The notes: generated from the sequence alone by a model not told the origin. A stretch of DNA of 6,851 nucleotides from Elusimicrobiota bacterium (GCA_016196785.1 JACPXA010000113.1:1-6851), one strand, 5' to 3'; positions 1-5,887 are shown, counted from the first letter of the stretch. A program made the numbers and translations.

Positions 1-495
1 GGCAAAGCCATGGCAGGTGGGTTCCCGCTATTTGCCTGCATCGGGACACCAGAGGTCATGAGACGATGGGGGAAATCCACCGGAGAGGCCCTTCACACCA
101 GTACGTTCCTTGGTAACCCGCTCGGGTGTGCCATGGCGCTGGCAACCTTGGAGATTTTAGAACATGAGAAGCTCATGGTGCGGGCGGCAAGGTTGGGTCA
201 GTGGCTCATGCAGCGGGTGCAGAGGTGGCCGGAGCGCTTCCCGCAGGTGGGGGATATCCGTGGGATCGGCCTGATGATCGGGTTTGAACTCATCACCGAC
301 GGGGAGACCCGTGCTCCCAACCCCGAGCTCGCGTGGTCGGTGGTGGAAGCCGCGCTCCAGCAGGGGATCATCCTCCTCTCTGGCGGTGCTTTCCGTAATG
401 TGCTGACCCTCTCGCCGCCCTTGACCATCACCCAGGAGCAACTCTCCTTCGGCCTCGCCATCCTCGAGCATCTCTTAGGAACATCGTTGCACTAA
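1..495 (+). CDS. Class III PLP-dependent aminotransferase, C-terminal part (5' end outside window)
   Basis: The reading frame is open from base 1, so only the C-terminal 164 or so residues are present. It starts with G-K-A-M-A-G-G-F-P-L; in class III (acetylornithine/ornithine/omega) aminotransferases the Lys of this GK-x-x-x-GG-x-P block is the one that forms the Schiff base with pyridoxal phosphate, so the catalytic Lys is probably the codon at 4-6. The family block T-F-x-G-N-P-L-G-C-A-M-A follows at about 105-140, then the C-terminal domain (D-I-R-G-x-G-L-M-I-G-F-E). The substrate cannot be read from this part. Its stop codon shares a base with the start of the LuxE-like gene, and the third gene is LuxC-like, so an aldehyde or keto product of that pair is a reasonable amino acceptor (inference). 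The ATG at 10 is internal to the protein and is not the real start. Confidence 0.9.
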   Translation, partial: GKAMAGGFPLFACIGTPEVMRRWGKSTGEALHTSTFLGNPLGCAMALATLEILEHEKLMVRAARLGQWLMQRVQRWPERFPQVGDIRGIGLMIGFELITDGETRAPNPELAWSVVEAALQQGIILLSGGAFRNVLTLSPPLTITQEQLSFGLAILEHLLGTSLH

Positions 496-1559
496 TGTTC
501 TTGGACGAAGCTGAGTTTACCTCGATTGCCCTTGCCTTGTTTGCGTTCCAGCACGAGAAAAACGATGTCTATCAAGCATTTTGTAACCACCAACAGATAA
601 CCCGAACAGCAATTGCCGATTGGCGGACCATCCCCGCGCTTCCCGCAGCAGCGTTCAAATATCTGGACGTGACCTGCTTTCCCATTGAGCAAGCGGCTCG
701 GGTCTTTCACTCAAGTGGAACCACTGTGGCTGACCATCCAAGTCGCCATTATGTCAAGGACCTCACGCTGTATAGGAATTCCTGCCAGCCCAATTTTGCC
801 AGGTATTTCTTGCCGGATCATGCCCGTCTTCCCTTTTTGATCTTGACACCTTCTCCCGGGGAGGCGCCGCACTCCTCCTTGGTGTATATGTTCGGTGTGC
901 TGGCATCCCGTTTTGCACAGTCGTCAGAGTACTTTGTTTCCCAAGGCCGTGTGGACGTAGCCCGTCTGTCAGACCGGTTGCAGGAGGCGGAACGCTTCGG
1001 ACAACCCGTGGCCATTTTGGGGACGAGCTTCGCCTTTGTGCAGTTGCTGGATGCTTGCCGAGATCGGAACATTGGGGTTCGACTTCCCCAGGGGAGCCGA
1101 GTCATGGATACTGGCGGGTTTAAAGGCCGAACTCGAGAGATCCCCCAAGCCGTGTTATATGGGTGGATTGAGGAACGCTTGGGCGTCCCGCCATGGGCAT
1201 GCGTCAACGAGTATGGGATGACAGAACTCAGCAGCCAGTTTTACGATGTGACCTTCCGCCATTGGGCCAAGGGGAGGAATGGACCGGTTTATCGAGGCGC
1301 GGGCTTAAAGGCGGTGCCACCGTGGGTGAGGGTGGTGGTGGTGGATCCGGTGACGCTCAAAGAGGTACCGCCAGGGCAGGTCGGGATGCTGCGGTTTTAT
1401 GATCTGATGAACAAAGATTCGGTCATGGCGATCCAAACTGAAGATCTCGGGCGACGGATTAACGATGGATTTGAGGTGTTGGGACGAGCTCCACAGGCTG
1501 AGCTGAGAGGATGCTCGTTCACCATGAGGGAATTGCCCGGTGCCACTCACAGCCGCTAA
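495..1559 (+). CDS. LuxE-like acyl-protein synthetase / acyl-activating enzyme
   Basis: This 354-residue protein has the hallmarks of the LuxE domain family, adenylating enzymes that activate a fatty acid as acyl-AMP and pass it on as a thioester to a reductase. Visible motifs are the phosphate-binding R-V-F-H-S-S-G-T-T (residues 69-77), M-D-T-G-G-F-K-G-R (204-212), N-E-Y-G-M-T-E-L-S-S-Q-F (238-249), T-E-D-L-G (315-319) and a C-terminal R-G-C-S (338-341). Cys340 is a candidate for the residue that is transiently acylated in LuxE proteins (family knowledge; the alignment is mine by eye). The length is slightly below the 370-380 residues usual for luminous LuxE. The start is the ATG of TAATG, overlapping the aminotransferase stop by one base. 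The nearest purine-rich stretch (AGGA near 477) is too far for a good ribosome site, so translation probably depends on coupling. No luciferase genes are visible, so a role in bioluminescence is unlikely. Confidence 0.85.
   Translation: MFLDEAEFTSIALALFAFQHEKNDVYQAFCNHQQITRTAIADWRTIPALPAAAFKYLDVTCFPIEQAARVFHSSGTTVADHPSRHYVKDLTLYRNSCQPNFARYFLPDHARLPFLILTPSPGEAPHSSLVYMFGVLASRFAQSSEYFVSQGRVDVARLSDRLQEAERFGQPVAILGTSFAFVQLLDACRDRNIGVRLPQGSRVMDTGGFKGRTREIPQAVLYGWIEERLGVPPWACVNEYGMTELSSQFYDVTFRHWAKGRNGPVYRGAGLKAVPPWVRVVVVDPVTLKEVPPGQVGMLRFYDLMNKDSVMAIQTEDLGRRINDGFEVLGRAPQAELRGCSFTMRELPGATHSR
1526..1530 (+). promoter_or_regulatory. Shine-Dalgarno for the LuxC-like gene
   Basis: GAGGG lies nine bases before the GTG at 1540. 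An in-frame TGA at 1525-1527 excludes any earlier start, so this site and the GTG together fix the start of the LuxC-like gene inside the end of the LuxE-like gene. Confidence 0.6.
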
Positions 1560-2901
1560 CCCCTTCACGGCGTGGTTGCCAGGCGTTGATCTGGAAAAGC
1601 TTCCCTCTGATTCTGTAACATGGGGGGCGGTCACGCTTCGCTCATCCAGGGTGAGCCCCTCAGGGTTTCGGTCGGCCTTGAGCCAGATGGTCACGCAACA
1701 ACAGCAAACCCTTTCCCAACGGCCGTTGGCCCAGATCATTCATTCCATCGGTTGCTGGGCCAAGGCATGGCGAACCCCTGGGTTCTACTGGCGGCAGCTT
1801 GCCCTAGACTGGATCCCTCTAACCTCAGGTTTTTCTTCTGAAACCGTGGCCGATGGGTTGGATGCGGTGTTCGCCGAACTCCAGCCAGAACTGTTACGAG
1901 AACTCGTACGACGGGAAGTCGGTACCCCACCAAGGGGACGCGGTGGACCAAGGCTCATTGTACACTGGTTGGCGGGACATATCCCTGCGGTGGCTGTCAT
2001 GAGCTTCGTGTGTGGCCTTCTGGCGAAAAGCGCCCAGTTGCTCAAACCTTCATCCCATGAGCCGTTGTTCGCGCCGTTGCTGGCCGCGTCTTGGCAAGAG
2101 GCCGATCCCGAAATCGCGGCTTGTGTGGGAGCGCTATGGTGGCCGGGCGGGCAGAGTGAACTGGAGGCAATGGTGCTCGCACAAGCGGATATGGTGGTAG
2201 CCTATGGGGATGACGAGACCTTGCGGGAGCTCCAGGCACGAACCCCCTCGCAAGCTCGCTTTATTGGTCATGGGCATCAATGGAGCTTCGCGTTCATCGG
2301 GCGGGAAGAGTTGGTCCCGGCCAAACTCCATGGGCTTGCCGCCGAATTGGCCCAGGATGTTACGCTCTATGATCAATTGGGGTGTCTTTCCCCCCAAGTC
2401 GTCTGCTTGGAACGGGGGGCATCCGTCTCACCAGAAGAGTTCGCGCGTGCATTGGGAATGGCCCTGACGGCCCTTGAGTCGCGGCGGCCAGCCGGCCGAT
2501 GGGGGGTGGAAACCTTGGCAGCAATCCGAGGTCTTCGTGACAGCTACCACATGCGTCAGCTCGCCAGAGAATCCGTTGAGATCTATGAGAGTACGGGAAC
2601 CCTGGCTTGGACGGTCATCGTGGATCCTAGACTGCTGGTGGAACCAACCCCGCTTCCCCGGGTCATCCGCATCAACCCGGTTGACCACCTTGAAGACGTC
2701 GTGGCGCAGTTTCTCCCATGGAAGGGACACCTGTCTACCGTGGGGATTAGTGTCTCACGACGACGGGTTCAGACCTTAATGCCGGTGCTCTCAACTCTTG
2801 GGGTGTGGCGGTTCTGCCCACTGGGCCGCATGCAACGCCCTTCCCTTCTTGAGAGTCATGATGGTCGTCCTCTTCCTCGTAGGGTTAATATTGCCGGCTA
2901 A
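1540..2901 (+). CDS. LuxC-like acyl-CoA / fatty acyl reductase
   Basis: This 453-residue protein matches the LuxC acyl-CoA reductase family, an aldehyde-dehydrogenase-like fold that reduces an acyl thioester to an aldehyde with NADPH. The clearest block is D-V-T-L-Y-D-Q-L-G-C-L-S-P-Q at residues 273-286. Cys282 is the expected acyl-accepting nucleophile. Upstream are the family-like segments V-H-W-L-A-G-H-I-P (141-149), L-L-K-P-S-S (167-172) and G-H-Q-W-S-F-A-F-I (245-253). Length is close to luminous LuxC (about 480). Translation starts at GTG, overlapping the LuxE-like gene by 20 bases, which implies coupled, probably stoichiometric production of the two partners. In luminous bacteria LuxC and LuxE form the fatty acid reductase complex; here they sit behind an aminotransferase rather than luciferase. 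The natural substrate is unknown. Confidence 0.87.
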   Translation: MPLTAANPFTAWLPGVDLEKLPSDSVTWGAVTLRSSRVSPSGFRSALSQMVTQQQQTLSQRPLAQIIHSIGCWAKAWRTPGFYWRQLALDWIPLTSGFSSETVADGLDAVFAELQPELLRELVRREVGTPPRGRGGPRLIVHWLAGHIPAVAVMSFVCGLLAKSAQLLKPSSHEPLFAPLLAASWQEADPEIAACVGALWWPGGQSELEAMVLAQADMVVAYGDDETLRELQARTPSQARFIGHGHQWSFAFIGREELVPAKLHGLAAELAQDVTLYDQLGCLSPQVVCLERGASVSPEEFARALGMALTALESRRPAGRWGVETLAAIRGLRDSYHMRQLARESVEIYESTGTLAWTVIVDPRLLVEPTPLPRVIRINPVDHLEDVVAQFLPWKGHLSTVGISVSRRRVQTLMPVLSTLGVWRFCPLGRMQRPSLLESHDGRPLPRRVNIAG

Positions 2902-2907
2902 TGCCAC

Positions 2908-2930
2908 CTGTCCCAAATTAAGTGGGGCAG
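2908..2930 (+). terminator. Hairpin after the LuxC-like gene, possible terminator
   Basis: CTGTCCCA (2908-2915) and TGGGGCAG (2923-2930) pair over 8 bp with one G-T wobble around the 7-base loop AATTAAG. It starts seven bases after the LuxC-like stop. There is no T-tract, so it is not a textbook intrinsic terminator. It may act with Rho, be an RNA-stability stem, or be the end of a decayed mobile element. Confidence 0.4.
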
Positions 2931-2953
2931 TACAGAAGTGAATGAACCCAATG

Positions 2954-2962
2954 TGATAAAAT
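2954..2962 (+). promoter_or_regulatory. Extended -10 promoter element before tRNA-like fragment 1
   Basis: TGATAAAAT fits the extended -10 pattern TGnTAnnnT. Exactly 12 bases separate it from the first base of the tRNA-like sequence at 2975. No -35 box is evident about 17 bp upstream, as is common for extended -10 promoters. The same arrangement and the same spacing recur at 6077-6085. Confidence 0.5.
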
Positions 2963-2974
2963 CAACACAGGAAC

Positions 2975-3000
2975 GGACCCTTAGCTCAGCGGTCAGCGCG
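2975..3000 (+). pseudogene. tRNA-Met/Ile2-like 5' fragment, copy 1 (decayed)
   Basis: The segment begins GGACCCTTAGCTCAGCGG, the 5' acceptor strand, the TA at positions 8-9 and the D-arm of a bacterial tRNA. It differs from copy 2 at 6098 by A for G at the third base, GGTCAG for GGTGAG, and loss of an A in the D-stem (GCGC where copy 2 has GAGC), which breaks one D-stem pair. Resemblance stops after GCGCG. No anticodon arm, T-arm (GGTTCRA) or matching 3' acceptor strand follows, so it cannot encode a functional tRNA. It lies just before the accessory genes starting at 3002/3064 and may serve only as a transcribed leader or a recombination scar. Confidence 0.6.
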
Positions 3001-3001
3001 A

Positions 3002-3067
3002 ATGGAAATCACAAGGCGTTTCATGAGTCTAGCCGGCTCTCCTCGATATAAACTACTCTCCTTATGA
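3002..3067 (+). CDS. Possible 21-aa leader peptide coupled to the membrane protein
   Basis: An ATG two bases after the tRNA-like fragment opens a 21-codon frame, M-E-I-T-R-R-F-M-S-L-A-G then S-P-R-Y-K-L-L-S-L. Its TGA (3065-3067) overlaps the ATG of the next gene (3064) in the 4-base arrangement ATGA typical of translational coupling. No good ribosome site precedes it. It could be a leader peptide, the tail of a truncated gene, or a chance frame; the coupling overlap is the only argument for it. Confidence 0.25.
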   Translation: MEITRRFMSLAGSPRYKLLSL

Positions 3068-3786
3068 AGCTTTTGCTTGCTTATGCGCTTAGTTTAATTT
3101 CCCTGCCTACGGCAGCGCTTTTAGTTTTCCTGGTCACCCTCCCTTTACTGCCGTTTCTCAAACAGGGCAACAAGGATCTTCGGTTTATGTTTTTGGAGTT
3201 CTTTGGCAGTTTTACGAGTGCGTGCTTGGCTCTCTTTTTCTCCCGGTGGGTGTTTGTATGGCTGGGATTCCAAGCGGGATACGGCCTTGTTCTTTTTATT
3301 TCCTTGGTCTTGGCGTTCTACACCGCCGGCTGCTACTACACCAAGTACGGAGCCGAAGAAATCCCTTCGGCATTAGGACGAGCAGGTGGAATATTGCTTT
3401 ATGTGATGCTAGCGCTTTGGGAATTGCCCGTTTTTGTGTGGTCGGTACTGATGAGTCTCTTCCTCTTGGTCGGAGTTTATTTATACCGCCTGACGTGGGA
3501 AGAATCTTATCCTTTTTGGAGCCTCGTCTCACAGATGCCCGATGAAGCTTTTGAATGGCTTGAAAAAAAGGGAGGATGGATCGTATTGCAAAATCCGAAA
3601 GATCCCCTCCCAGGCCCGCGCGATCAGTTCTCCGGGCCATTTCGGTTAGGTGTACCGAGACTAGGTCGAACCGTGTACCTATACTGTCACAGGGACCAGT
3701 TAGAATCATCCCGAGAAGAATTCATGAAGGTCTTTTGTCGGCGGAGTGATACAGAAAAAATCAGAGGAACACAACTCGATGGATGA
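3064..3786 (+). CDS. Unrecognised multi-pass inner-membrane protein with soluble C-terminal tail
   Basis: I do not recognise a family for this 240-residue protein. It has long hydrophobic stretches at about residues 3-31, 45-67, 71-92 and 107-141; the last is long enough for two helices, so four or five membrane passes are likely. The N-terminus has no cleavable signal-peptide pattern. The last 95 or so residues are polar, with an acidic/aromatic start (M-P-D-E-A-F-E-W-L-E), a Pro-rich turn (D-P-L-P-G-P-R-D) and a basic end, probably a cytoplasmic domain. A TATAAA at 3047-3052 could be a -10 box giving a transcript that starts almost at the ATG; alternatively translation is coupled to the 21-aa frame by ATGA. 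No Shine-Dalgarno is visible. It overlaps the following 47-aa ORF by 8 bases, suggesting an operon with the next ORFs. The sequence looks more AT-rich than the LuxE/LuxC genes, consistent with acquisition. Confidence 0.75.
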   Translation: MKLLLAYALSLISLPTAALLVFLVTLPLLPFLKQGNKDLRFMFLEFFGSFTSACLALFFSRWVFVWLGFQAGYGLVLFISLVLAFYTAGCYYTKYGAEEIPSALGRAGGILLYVMLALWELPVFVWSVLMSLFLLVGVYLYRLTWEESYPFWSLVSQMPDEAFEWLEKKGGWIVLQNPKDPLPGPRDQFSGPFRLGVPRLGRTVYLYCHRDQLESSREEFMKVFCRRSDTEKIRGTQLDG

Positions 3787-3922
3787 TATTGGGCTAGACC
3801 CCGGCAGACAGTGGGTCGATGTGCGGGCTAAAAAATTACAGGCACAACACACGGGAGAAAGGGACTGCTTAACGTCTACAGATTGGCAGTTCTTTTTCGA
3901 TGAGACTGACGTTAAATTGTAA
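3779..3922 (+). CDS. 47-aa hypothetical protein, or N-terminal part of a gene interrupted by TAA
   Basis: The ATG lies within the end of the membrane-protein gene (ATGGATGA overlap, 8 bases). The 47-residue product is polar, beginning M-D-D-I-G-L-D-P-G-R-Q-W and ending T-D-W-Q-F-F-F-D-E-T-D-V-K-L. It has no membrane segment and no motif I recognise. The TAA at 3920-3922 is followed immediately, in the same frame, by the 153-aa ORF. Two readings are therefore possible: a small separate protein, or the first 47 residues of a protein of about 201 residues broken by a nonsense change (or a sequencing error). The overlap with the preceding gene and the balanced composition make it likely to be, or to have been, coding. 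Confidence 0.5.
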   Translation: MDDIGLDPGRQWVDVRAKKLQAQHTGERDCLTSTDWQFFFDETDVKL

Positions 3923-4384
3923 TTGAGTGAAGCTGTGAGGATAATCGGTTGCTGCGTCGCACTGCCGAAGAACAGTCGCATAGCGAATCTTAAGGAAATC
4001 CATGGAAAGAGACGCTTTGAGGTTGCTGTTAATATTTTGGAGCACTCACAGGGTATCGCGAATGTCTGTTATGCAGATGTGCCGCGTGCTATCTGCATCT
4101 CTGGTAAGAGAGATGGGACCATTGATATTCCAAGAATGAGTCGTACGGATAATCTTTGGTCGCAGGTATTCATGTTTACGGTTACGGCCACCAGCGCAAC
4201 CTTGTGCTTGTGTAAGAATGCTGGGGGATACGAGGTTGCTTTATTTCTCGATCCGAAAAGCCTGACGCCAGTTCATTGGGACAGGATAAGGGAGTGGACT
4301 ATTCCGAAGCTACAAAGCGTTGCAGAGAGTTTTGCAGGGACAGGAGTGATGAAATTTATTTCGGTTCAACAGGTTGAGAAGTGA
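3923..4384 (+). CDS. 153-aa hypothetical protein (TTG start, or continuation of the 47-aa ORF)
   Basis: No family is recognised. As a separate gene it would start with TTG directly after the TAA at 3920; a GTG at 3935 is another option. Neither has a clear ribosome site, so re-initiation after the upstream stop would be needed. The product is soluble and well balanced. It has a hydrophobic block S-Q-V-F-M-F-T-V-T-A-T-S near residues 80-91 and a confident-looking C-terminus containing V-A-L-F-L-D-P-K-S-L and W-D-R-I-R-E-W. The Cys-rich start (G-C-C-V) is not a lipobox at a signal peptide. It is in frame with the 47-aa ORF, so the pair may be one gene with an internal stop. Only three bases separate it from the 59-aa ORF. 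Confidence 0.6.
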   Translation: MSEAVRIIGCCVALPKNSRIANLKEIHGKRRFEVAVNILEHSQGIANVCYADVPRAICISGKRDGTIDIPRMSRTDNLWSQVFMFTVTATSATLCLCKNAGGYEVALFLDPKSLTPVHWDRIREWTIPKLQSVAESFAGTGVMKFISVQQVEK

Positions 4385-4387
4385 AGC

Positions 4388-4567
4388 ATGGGCACCCCCT
4401 CTGTCGCTCAAAAGGGCATACAGATCGCTGATCAGTTGTGCCGCTGGAGTCGTGATGCAATAGGATGTTCGGAAGCTCCACGGTGGGTCCTCGTGGAGGA
4501 TATTACGCCAATTGTTTTAGGAACCGTCCAGCCATTTGTGTCTTCTTCAGAAGAATTTCAAGGATGA
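4388..4567 (+). CDS. 59-aa hypothetical protein
   Basis: An ATG three bases after the preceding stop opens a 59-codon frame. GAGAAG about eight bases upstream is a plausible ribosome site. The product starts M-G-T-P-S-V-A-Q-K-G and contains R-W-V-L-V-E-D-I-T-P-I-V-L-G-T-V before an acidic/Ser end (S-S-S-E-E-F-Q-G). The composition is that of a soluble protein rather than random sequence. I recognise no family. It would be the last gene of the short operon starting at 3064, and could also be a truncated protein, since a gene-poor stretch follows. Confidence 0.5.
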   Translation: MGTPSVAQKGIQIADQLCRWSRDAIGCSEAPRWVLVEDITPIVLGTVQPFVSSSEEFQG

Positions 4568-4738
4568 TACTCACAATGAGAGTTGAACACTCTTCCAGCG
4601 GAAAGAAGTTTAGCGCCCAAGTAGACCCCAAGTACCCCCCAAGTTTGGCGTGCCAGCGGATTAGCTGCTCGGTGATATGGTCGCCAAATTGGTTCTCCCG
4701 GCGCCAGGTTGCCTACAAGTCCATGAAGTTTAATACGA
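4568..4738 (+). other. 171-bp stretch without a convincing gene
   Basis: Both strands carry open frames through here (a + frame from 4465 and a - frame ending at 4558), but neither has a ribosome site or recognisable family and they overlap better candidates. It may be decayed coding sequence. It contains the three-copy CCCAAGT array and must hold any promoter for the yhcG-like gene. TTTAAT at 4729-4734 is a weak -10 candidate with no matching -35. Confidence 0.4.
4616..4644 (+). repeat. Three CCCAAGT heptamers at exact 11-bp spacing
   Basis: CCCAAGT begins at 4616, 4627 and 4638. The period of 11 bp is about one helical turn, so all copies face the same side of DNA. The bases between copies (AGAC, ACCC) are not conserved. 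It lies about 95-120 bp before the yhcG-like start, where an operator could sit. A chance low-complexity C-rich stretch is the alternative. Confidence 0.45.
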
Positions 4739-5845
4739 ATGGAGCCGAATAGCCCAATGGTTGATAAGCGCCTCACTGTATGTTCTCCCTGGTCCAGTCG
4801 ACTCTCTATGGCGGGCGTATCCCGTCGCCTTTTCGATGATGTGCGAGATCTCATCGAATCTGCCAGGCATCAGGTGGCTCGCGCGGTCAATACGGGACTG
4901 GTTCTGCTGTACTGGAATGTGGGCCGTCGAATCCGTAAAGGACTTTTGCAGGACAAGCGGGCTTCCTACGGCGAAAGGATTTTGCCGACACTGTCGGCAA
5001 AATTGGTTCCGGAGTACGGGGAAGGCTTTAGTGAAAGGAACCTCGCGCGAATGGTTCAATTCGCTGAGCGATTCCCCGATATGAAGATTGTCTCGACACT
5101 GTCGGGACAATTGGGCTGGAGCCATTTTGTAGAGATCTTTTCCTTTGAAGATGCTCTCAAGCGCAATTTTTATGCAGAAATGTGCCGGATCGAGCGGTGG
5201 AGCGTCCGGACGTTGCGCGCCAAGATCGGATCGATGTTATTCGAGCGAACGGCGTTATCGAAAAAGCCCGCCAAGCTCGCGGCGATGGAGCTTGAAAAGC
5301 TGAGAATGGCAGACAAGCTCTCGCCTGACCTGGTCTTTCGAGACCCCTACTTTCTGGACTTCCTGGGCTTGAAGGGAACTTACCAGGAGAAGGATTTAGA
5401 GGCCGCCATCTTGCGCGAGATGGAGGCGTTCATCCTGGAATTGGGAATCGGCTTTACCTTTGTCGCGCGCCAGAAGCGGATTATGGTGGGTCCGGACGAC
5501 TTCTATCTGGACCTCTTGTTCTACCACCGAGGGCTTCGGAGGCTGGTGGCCATGGAGCTGAAGCTCGACAAGTTCCGGCCGGAGTACAAGGGACAGATGG
5601 AACTGTACCTCCGGTGGCTGGAGAAACATGAGCGCAAAACGGGCGAGCAAACGCCGCTTGGTTTGATCCTCTGCGCGGGGAAGTCGGATGAGCAGGTCGA
5701 GCTGCTTCAGTTGGGCAAAAGCGGGATCCGCGTGGCTCACTATCTCACCGAACTGCCGCCGCGCAAAGTCCTTGAAAAGAAGCTCCATGACGCCATCCAG
5801 CTAGCGCGCGAGCGCTTGGCAATAGCCCAAGGCAAGAGGGAGTAG
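4739..5845 (+). CDS. yhcG: YhcG/DUF1016-family PD-(D/E)XK nuclease-like protein
   Basis: This 368-residue protein matches the DUF1016 (YhcG) architecture: an N-terminal helical domain and a C-terminal PD-(D/E)XK nuclease-fold domain. The N-terminal part has V-N-T-G-L-V-L-L-Y-W-N-V-G-R-R-I (residues 50-65), Y-G-E-G-F-S-E-R-N-L (93-102) and Q-L-G-W-S-H-F (124-130), then Y-A-E-M-C-R-I-E-R-W-S-V-R-T-L (145-159). The nuclease core reads Y-L-D-L-L-F-Y (256-262) with Asp258, then M-E-L-K (272-275) with Glu273 and Lys275, and K-G-Q-M-E-L-Y (284-290). All expected catalytic residues are present, so it should be active. Members often occur near restriction-modification or mobile genes, but their function is not settled; no methylase is visible here. 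The start is uncertain: ATG at 4739, 4757 (GGAG 12 bases upstream) or 4808. The family usually begins shortly before the V-N-x-x-L motif, which favours 4808. Confidence 0.88.
   Translation: MEPNSPMVDKRLTVCSPWSSRLSMAGVSRRLFDDVRDLIESARHQVARAVNTGLVLLYWNVGRRIRKGLLQDKRASYGERILPTLSAKLVPEYGEGFSERNLARMVQFAERFPDMKIVSTLSGQLGWSHFVEIFSFEDALKRNFYAEMCRIERWSVRTLRAKIGSMLFERTALSKKPAKLAAMELEKLRMADKLSPDLVFRDPYFLDFLGLKGTYQEKDLEAAILREMEAFILELGIGFTFVARQKRIMVGPDDFYLDLLFYHRGLRRLVAMELKLDKFRPEYKGQMELYLRWLEKHERKTGEQTPLGLILCAGKSDEQVELLQLGKSGIRVAHYLTELPPRKVLEKKLHDAIQLARERLAIAQGKRE
4979..5003 (+). repeat. Dyad 1 inside yhcG: perfect 12-bp arms around one base
   Basis: ATTTTGCCGACA (4979-4990) is the exact reverse complement of TGTCGGCAAAAT (4992-5003), with C4991 at the centre. 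It encodes I-L-P-T-L-S-A-K-L of YhcG, so protein constraint explains part of the right arm but not the perfect symmetry. The single-base centre suits a protein-binding DNA site more than an RNA hairpin. Confidence 0.7.
5087..5111 (+). repeat. Dyad 2 inside yhcG: 12-bp arms with one T-G mismatch
   Basis: ATTGTCTCGACA (5087-5098) and TGTCGGGACAAT (5100-5111) are complementary except for one T/G pair, centred on C5099. It shares the core CGACACTGTCGG with dyad 1 and lies 108 bp from it centre to centre. It encodes I-V-S-T-L-S-G-Q-L, a protein motif that resembles the dyad 1 segment. Confidence 0.65.
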
Positions 5846-5849
5846 GGAC

Positions 5850-5887
5850 CTTCGGGGCCAGGATTTCGCAGACACTGTCGGCAAAAT
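5850..5887 (+). pseudogene. Relic of a second yhcG-like gene
   Basis: This 38-base segment matches 4966-5003 inside yhcG at 32 of 38 positions without gaps. Translated in register it gives F-G-A-R-I-S-Q-T-L-S-A-K, against Y-G-E-R-I-L-P-T-L-S-A-K in the intact protein. The frame stays open to a TAG at 5986-5988, but beyond 5887 I see no further resemblance to YhcG. It is best read as the remnant of a paralogue or of a partial duplication. Confidence 0.5.
5863..5887 (+). repeat. Dyad 3 downstream of yhcG: imperfect copy
   Basis: The left arm ATTTCGCAGACA (5863-5874) and right arm TGTCGGCAAAAT (5876-5887) are complementary except at two positions, around C5875. The right arm is identical to that of dyad 1. 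It begins 18 bases after the yhcG stop. It belongs to a longer segment resembling the yhcG interior, so common descent explains the likeness to dyad 1. Confidence 0.6.

Noticed and set aside
1305..1739. 144-codon minus-strand frame across the LuxE/LuxC junction
   Set aside because: His/Arg/Trp-rich shadow of two well-supported + strand genes.
4465..4752. 95-codon + frame between the 59-aa ORF and yhcG
   Set aside because: It overlaps the better-placed 59-aa ORF, has no ribosome site, and its composition (Ser, Cys, Arg rich) is typical of an out-of-frame reading; decayed coding sequence remains possible.
4741..4812. tRNA-like look of GGAGCCGAATAGCCCAATGG and the following bases
   Set aside because: The D-stem does not pair, no anticodon stem forms and no 3' acceptor strand matches; resemblance is superficial.
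4558..4854. 98-codon minus-strand frame over the yhcG 5' end
   Set aside because: It overlaps the start region of yhcG, matches no family I know, and has no identifiable ribosome site.
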